A DNA stretch of 64,000 bases from Alphaproteobacteria bacterium (GTDB taxonomy: Bacteria; Pseudomonadota; Alphaproteobacteria; UBA828): assembly GCA_009691045.1 (NCBI GenBank), contig SHWC01000002.1, forward strand, positions 27,389-91,388, given 5' to 3'. Position numbers and translations under genes: made by a program. Below are positions 59,993-64,000 of the stretch, piece by piece (position 1 is the stretch's first letter; each line of letters begins with the position of its first letter). The notes below the pieces were generated by a model. The model was given only the letters and a program-made list of their open reading frames with translations. It searched no databases and had not been told where the DNA came from.

Positions 59993-60979
59993 ATGGCAAC
60001 CAGCAAGAAGACGCTCGTGCCACCGCCCGCACCCTTTGCTCGCGGTCGTATCTACGCCTCGATCACCGAGACGATCGGCGCGACGCCATTGGTGCGCATG
60101 AACCGCCTGCCGGCCGAACGTGGCATCAAGGCTGAAATTCTAGGCAAGCTTGAGTTTTTCAATCCGCTCGCCTCGGTCAAGGATCGTATCGGCGTCGCCA
60201 TGATCGAGGCGGCGGAAGAGGCCGGGCGCATTGTGGCCGGGCGCACTGTGCTGGTTGAGCCGACCTCGGGCAATACCGGTATCGGCCTCGCCTTCGTCGC
60301 GGCGTCGAAAGGCTATCGCCTGATTCTCACCATGCCCGAGAGCATGTCGATCGAACGCCGAAAGATCTTGAAGCTCTTGGGCGCCGAGCTCGAATTGACC
60401 CCCGCTGCCGAAGGCATGCGCGGTGCCATTAAGCGGGCCAAGGCCCTGATCAAAAGCCTGCCCGACGCGTTTATGCCCATGCAGTTCGACAATCTATCGA
60501 ACCCGGAGATTCACCGGCGCACCACGGCGGAAGAAATTTGGGCCGATACGAACGGCGAGCTCGATGTTTTTTTGAGCGCGGTCGGCACCGGCGGCACGAT
60601 CACCGGCGTCGGCGAAGTTCTGAAGGCACGCAAGCCCAGCATCAAAATTATCGCGGTTGAACCTGAGGATTCGCCGGTTCTATCGGGCGGCCAGCCCGGC
60701 CCGCACAAGATTCAAGGCATCGGCGCAGGCTTCGTGCCCTCGATCCTCAAGACCGATTTGATCGACGAGATCATCTGCATCGGCAATCAAACCTCTTTTG
60801 AAACCGCGCGCCTCGCCGCCAGGCTCGAAGGCTGGCCGGTCGGCATTTCATCCGGCGCGGCCATCGCGGCGGCGCTCGAGGTCGGCGCACGGCCCGAGAT
60901 GGCCGGCAAGCGCATCGTCATCATCATCCCCTCCTTCGCCGAGCGTTATCTCTCGACCGATTTATTCGCCGGGCTCTGA
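59993..60979 (+). CDS. cysK: Cysteine synthase A (O-acetylserine sulfhydrylase)
   Basis: A protein of 328 residues from ATG 59993. This PLP enzyme makes cysteine from O-acetylserine and sulfide. The PLP Lys is in [19 protein letters not shown]. The substrate loop [18 protein letters not shown], the [11 protein letters not shown] phosphate loop and the C-terminal [17 protein letters not shown] are typical. [13 protein letters not shown] text appears as [15 protein letters not shown]. It is in line with the Rrf2 regulator before it and moeB 2 nt after it. Confidence 0.96.
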   Translation: MATSKKTLVPPPAPFARGRIYASITETIGATPLVRMNRLPAERGIKAEILGKLEFFNPLASVKDRIGVAMIEAAEEAGRIVAGRTVLVEPTSGNTGIGLAFVAASKGYRLILTMPESMSIERRKILKLLGAELELTPAAEGMRGAIKRAKALIKSLPDAFMPMQFDNLSNPEIHRRTTAEEIWADTNGELDVFLSAVGTGGTITGVGEVLKARKPSIKIIAVEPEDSPVLSGGQPGPHKIQGIGAGFVPSILKTDLIDEIICIGNQTSFETARLAARLEGWPVGISSGAAIAAALEVGARPEMAGKRIVIIIPSFAERYLSTDLFAGL

Positions 60980-60981
60980 GG

Positions 60982-61803
60982 ATGCCGCTCGCGCCGCAGG
61001 ATCTCGAACGCTATGCCCGCCATTTGATTTTGGGCGAGGTCGGCGGCGCGGGGCAGGCGAAATTGATCGAGTCACGCGTGCTCGTGGTTGGCGCCGGCGG
61101 CCTTGGTGCGCCGCTCCTGCTTTATCTCGCGGCCGCCGGTGTCGGCACGCTCGGCATTGTCGATGATGATTCGGTCGCGCTCTCGAATTTGCAACGCCAG
61201 ATCATTCATACCGAGGCCCGCATCGGCACGCCAAAGACCGAGAGCGCCAAGACCAGCCTCGCCGCGCTCAACCGCACCACGCGCGTAAACTGCCACACGA
61301 CGCGCCTGACCGCCGAGAATGCGCTGTCGTTGATCGAGCCCTATGATCTGGTCGCCGATGGCAGCGATAATTTCGAAACGCGCTTTCTGTTGAACGATTC
61401 CTGCTTCTTCGCCAAACGCCCCTTGGTCTCGGGCTCGATCCTGCGCTTCGATGGTCAACTCGCGACCTATAAAGCCTATCTTGGCGGTCCCAATCCTTGC
61501 TATCGCTGCCTCTTCCGCGAGCCGCCACCACCCGGGCTCATTCCCTCGTGCGCGGAGGGCGGCGTGCTCGGCGCGATCGCAGGCTCAGTCGGCGCGCTGC
61601 AAGCAACCGAAGTGCTGAAGGAATTGCTCGGGATCGGCGATAGCCTGTCGGGCCAGCTTTTGATTTACGAGGCGCTCTCGGCAACCTTCCGAAAGGTGAA
61701 GGTCAGACCCGATCCCGAATGCCCGCTCTGCGGCGCGAACCCCACCATTTGCGATCTCTCGATCCATCGTCGTGGCGCGGCGGCGATGTGTTCAACCGCT
61801 TAG
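60982..61803 (+). CDS. moeB: HesA/MoeB/ThiF family adenylyltransferase
   Basis: A 273-residue E1-like enzyme that adenylates the C-terminal Gly of a small sulfur carrier (MoaD, ThiS or a CysO-like protein). The ATP site is LVVGAGGLGAPLLLYLAAAG, VDDDSVALSNLQRQIIHTEA contains the conserved Arg, and DLVADGSDNFETRFLLND follows. Zinc cysteines appear as PCYRCLFREPPPPG and PECPLCGANP, and the catalytic-region Cys is in IPSCAEGGVLGAIAGSVGAL. Because it follows cysK, a role in sulfur-carrier-dependent cysteine, molybdopterin or thiamine synthesis is possible. The MoeB/ThiF choice is not certain. Confidence 0.88.
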   Translation: MPLAPQDLERYARHLILGEVGGAGQAKLIESRVLVVGAGGLGAPLLLYLAAAGVGTLGIVDDDSVALSNLQRQIIHTEARIGTPKTESAKTSLAALNRTTRVNCHTTRLTAENALSLIEPYDLVADGSDNFETRFLLNDSCFFAKRPLVSGSILRFDGQLATYKAYLGGPNPCYRCLFREPPPPGLIPSCAEGGVLGAIAGSVGALQATEVLKELLGIGDSLSGQLLIYEALSATFRKVKVRPDPECPLCGANPTICDLSIHRRGAAAMCSTA

Positions 61804-61824
61804 CTTAGAGCCTCGGCGCCTCGA

Positions 61825-62541
61825 TCAATGCGGCCTGTCGTCGTGATCGGCGGCCTGATCGGTGGTATCTTTTTCGCTGCCGGTTTTACGCGGCGTCTTG
61901 GGCGGTTCACTTCGGCCCCAATGTGCCATGAGAGCCAATATTTCCACGCTCACCGCTTCTTCCGAGCGCCCGAGCAGAAAGGCGATTTCAGCGTTTGAGC
62001 GCCCACGCGCGAGCAAAGCCATGATGTCGCGCTCGCTTGTCGAAAGGTGAGCCGGATCAGGGCTGGCGCCGGGAAACGGCAGAACGAGCGCACGGGGCGC
62101 CGCGTCTGCTTCACTTGGCAATGACGTGGCCGGCGGAATTGGCGCGAACATGGCGCCCGAGAGCACCACGTCAAACGCCTTGGCGATTTCAGGCGGCGCC
62201 AAATCGTGCGGAAAATAGGCGGCGGCGCCCGCCTCGAGAATTTTGATCGCCGTGCTACGCGCGCGCGGCGGCCCAAAGACCACGAGCCGCGCCGCGGGCT
62301 GCAACGCGCTCAAGCCCGAAAGAAAACGTGTGCCGACACGCTCGACCAGATCATTGTCGACCACGATGAAATCGACTTGAGCCGGCGCCTCGCATTACCG
62401 GGCAGCCTCCCACATGGAATCCGCCTCGACGACACGAAACGATCCCAACGCGTCCTGAAGTTTCAGAACCGTCTTCGCGCGGATGCTCGCGCTCTCGCCC
62501 GCGACTAGAATGACAAACGGCTCGCCAGTCATGTCATCCAT
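61825..62541 (-). pseudogene. Response-regulator-like LuxR-type protein interrupted by an in-frame TAA
   Basis: Read from ATG 62541, the frame encodes 48 residues of a receiver-like N-terminus (EPFVILVAGESASIRAKTVL, then FRVVEADSMWEAAR). It hits TAA at 62397-62395 and then continues in the same frame with VDFIVVDNDLVERVG, LEAGAAAYFPHDLAPPEIAK and a LuxR/NarL-type helix-turn-helix (LSTSERDIMALLARGRSNAE, IAFLLGRSEEAV). Receiver fold order is preserved across the stop, so this is one gene with a nonsense codon. A GTG at 62364 could restart translation, but only half the receiver would be made. It lies in the quorum-sensing region, downstream of luxI. Confidence 0.75.
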
Positions 62542-62645
62542 TCATGTCGAATAAGTGCCGCCCTGCGCCAAGCTCCCTGAGTTTATACACCAATTCGGCA
62601 CGGCAAAACGCCCCGGCTCAATTTTTCGCAAAAACAAGTCCGTGA

Positions 62646-62837
62646 TCAAGCGTCGGACGCGGTGGCCGTGGCCTTGACCGCCACGTCGTGAATTGTCCGC
62701 GCCAGTTCAACCAATGAGGCCTTAGCCGCCTCGGTTTCAAGATAGAACAAACAGGTAGCAAGGCTCATGGCGACGCGCCGCCGTGGATCCGCCGGGCCCT
62801 CGGCCTGCCATTCGTCCGTGCCCAACTGCGTCGTCAT
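62646..62837 (-). CDS. Small protein (63 residues) downstream of luxI
   Basis: It starts at ATG 62837 with GGGAGG 5 nt upstream, a strong ribosome-binding site, and encodes MTTQLGTDEWQAEGPADPRR, then a helical segment SLATCLFYLETEAAKASLVE. There is no signal peptide, membrane span or known motif. It begins 25 nt after the luxI stop on the same strand, so it is probably in the same transcript and under lux-box control. Function unknown. Confidence 0.65.
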   Translation of the reverse strand: MTTQLGTDEWQAEGPADPRRRVAMSLATCLFYLETEAAKASLVELARTIHDVAVKATATASDA

Positions 62838-62862
62838 TGTGCCTCCCTTGATGGGTTGGATA

Positions 62863-63509
62863 TCACGCGGCTTGCTGAATGTTTTGCGGCACCAGGGCGC
62901 CATCAAGAACCGGTCCATGAGTTTTCGTCCGCCGTCTGATGGCGGAAAGCTGCTCGAACGAAACATCCGCCGATTCGGCCACAGCCGAGCCACCGGTCGC
63001 GAGCGCGGTCACTGGGCCCAAGGGTTCGAGCGCCCAACCGGCGATCCGCAAAATGCGTTCGATATAGGGGTCGGAAACCGACACCAATTTGCGCGCGCCG
63101 ACCACCATGGCGAACTCGAACATCGAACAGAAAAGCGCGCCGGCGGGATTGACCCCCTGTGGCAACAAAGCGAGCCGCTCGCGCCGATGATCAACCGCGA
63201 CGCGACTGACCTCCCAAACCTCGGGCGATTTCGGCACGGGCGGCCGCTCGACCAGATGGGGAACACGTCGCTCAGCAAATTGGGCCGGGTCGTCATGGTC
63301 ATGCGACACGAGGCGACCACGTCGCCCGCCGTGTTCGGCAACACCAAATAATGCGTATCATCATGATCGAATTGATCGATCTCGCGGCCGTCCGTCGCCT
63401 TAAGCGGCCAACCAAGCCGCTTAACGAACACCTCATGCCGCAGCTCGAACATCGAATCGAAGATCGGCAGAAAGCGCGCCCGATCTGCCCCGCTCATCGC
63501 TGTTATCAT
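62863..63509 (-). pseudogene. luxI: LuxI-family acyl-homoserine lactone synthase with a one-base frameshift
   Basis: From ATG 63509 (GGGAGG 8 nt upstream) the first 80 or so codons match the LuxI N-terminus: FELRHEVFVKRLGWPLKATD, EIDQFDHDDTHYLVL and VVASCRMTMTTRPNLLSDVFP. The match then continues in the next frame as HLVERPPVPKSPEVWEVSRV, AVDHRRERLAL and MFEFAMVVGARKLVSVSDPY, IERILRIAGWALEPLGPVTA. The switch point is a run of four C (63261-63258); a fifth C would restore a single protein of about 215 residues. Conserved Arg, Trp, Asp and Glu positions of LuxI are otherwise present. It is either an assembly error or an inactivated or slippery gene. Confidence 0.85.
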
Positions 63510-63567
63510 TGAAACGCCTCCCGAGATGGAACCTCGGGAATAGAGCGCTTCTAATGGCCGTTCCTCA

Positions 63568-63585
63568 CCTGTAAGGGCTTACAGG
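63568..63585. promoter_or_regulatory. lux box (LuxR operator) upstream of luxI
   Basis: A perfect 18-bp palindrome, CCTGTAAGGGCTTACAGG, centred about 67 nt upstream of the luxI ATG. It has the length and dyad form of known LuxR-type operators and lies in the 121-bp gap between luxR and luxI. Confidence 0.85.
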
Positions 63586-63630
63586 GGCGGGCCGCAAAGC
63601 TGTGGCAAATGAAGGAATAGGCCGCGCGGC

Positions 63631-64000
63631 TTAGTTCAGAATGAGCTTCATAATCACCGCTTTTACGACGGCGTGCTGCCGGCTATAGACGCCGAGCTTT
63701 CGTTTGGCGTTTTCGATGTGGAAATTCACGGTCCGCTCGCTAATCCCGAACAATCGAGAAATTTCCCACGAGCTCTTGCCTTGCGTCACCCAGGACAAGC
63801 AGTCCTTCTCGCGCACCGAGAGCACCGGCGCGATCGAGCCTTCCCCCTCGGGGCCTTGGATTTGCTTGAGAAAAATCGAGCCGACATGCTCGTTATAGTA
63901 AAGCCCCATCACATGAATCAAAAAGCGATTGGCCGAAATCAATCGATCCGCCAAATGGGCCGGCACGTCGCTCGTTACCGTGAGCGCGGAGAATTGCGCG
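63631..64000 (-). CDS. luxR: LuxR-family autoinducer-responsive regulator, C-terminal part (cut by window edge)
   Basis: The frame is open to the right edge, so this is a partial gene of at least 122 codons. It begins in the window with the end of the autoinducer-binding domain (LTVTSDVPAHLADRLISANR, then FLIHVMGLYYNEHVG). A GerE-type helix-turn-helix follows: LSVREKDCLSWVTQGKSSWE, ISRLFGISERTVNFHIENAK, RKLGVYSRQHAV. The Glu-Lys-x-x-Leu-x-W-x-x-x-G-K pattern is typical of quorum-sensing LuxR. A GTG at 63966 is internal, not the start. It precedes luxI on the same strand. Confidence 0.9.
   Translation of the reverse strand, partial: AQFSALTVTSDVPAHLADRLISANRFLIHVMGLYYNEHVGSIFLKQIQGPEGEGSIAPVLSVREKDCLSWVTQGKSSWEISRLFGISERTVNFHIENAKRKLGVYSRQHAVVKAVIMKLILN

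Overview
This window is about 64% G+C by eye and reads as the chromosome of a free-living alphaproteobacterium, most likely Rhodospirillales-like. The evidence is an aa3-type cytochrome oxidase operon with a ctaB/ctaG block, the RegB/RegA (ActS/ActR) redox two-component pair, an MmcB-type nuclease-fold gene, rpsT next to dnaA, and the mutM/ubiE/ubiB/coaBC/dut neighbourhood. No phage, plasmid backbone, insertion sequence, CRISPR array, rRNA or tRNA was seen. The assignment comes from gene content and recognisable motifs, not from a database search.

Layout. 1-4775 (minus): cytochrome c oxidase ctaC-ctaD-ctaB-small ORF-ctaG-ctaE, running off the left edge. 5140-9881: tldD facing a ggt/N-acyl-D-amino-acid deacylase pair (peptide and glutathione turnover). 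10143-13060: GDP-mannose dehydratase, GDP-fucose synthase and a HAD phosphatase (surface polysaccharide). 13057-16913: mmcB, a catalytically degenerate EAL-like protein, regA and regB. 17158-18898: an ABC-2 exporter pair. 18899-20029: repeats and an orphan gene of less GC-rich look.

20082-43354: a large cobalamin (vitamin B12) locus. cobT faces cobS-cobC. A cobalamin riboswitch then leads cobP-cobW-cobN-cobO-SYLF-cobQ. cobD lies on the other strand, followed by cbiX-cobH-cobL-cobI-(cbiG::cobJ)-cobM, then cobK and cbiD on the minus strand, then cobA-senC-cobB. The set encodes essentially the whole corrin ring pathway. It mixes hallmarks of the early-cobalt (anaerobic) route (CbiX, CbiG, CbiD, no CobG or CobZ) with hallmarks of the late-cobalt (aerobic) route (CobN, CobW). 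A SYLF lipid-binding protein and a Sco1/SenC copper chaperone are embedded in it.

43409-45548: a large MscS-type channel with a frameshift. 45565-53177 (minus): gyrB-recF-dnaN-dnaA, a rhodanese and rpsT, a replication-initiation cluster. 53268-61803: echA, a small exported protein, mutM, then ubiE-ubiB and coaBC-dut-rrf2-cysK-moeB. 61825-64000 (minus): a LuxR/LuxI quorum-sensing locus with a perfect 18-bp lux-box palindrome. Its luxI has a one-base contraction in a C run, and a response-regulator-like gene downstream has an in-frame TAA.

Several structured repeats sit in the gaps: two elements with GTCAT/ATGAC ends, a shared 29-nt core at 17978 and 22700, a 156-bp palindromic element at 12265, and a 272-bp element with about 34-bp terminal inverted repeats at 40115.
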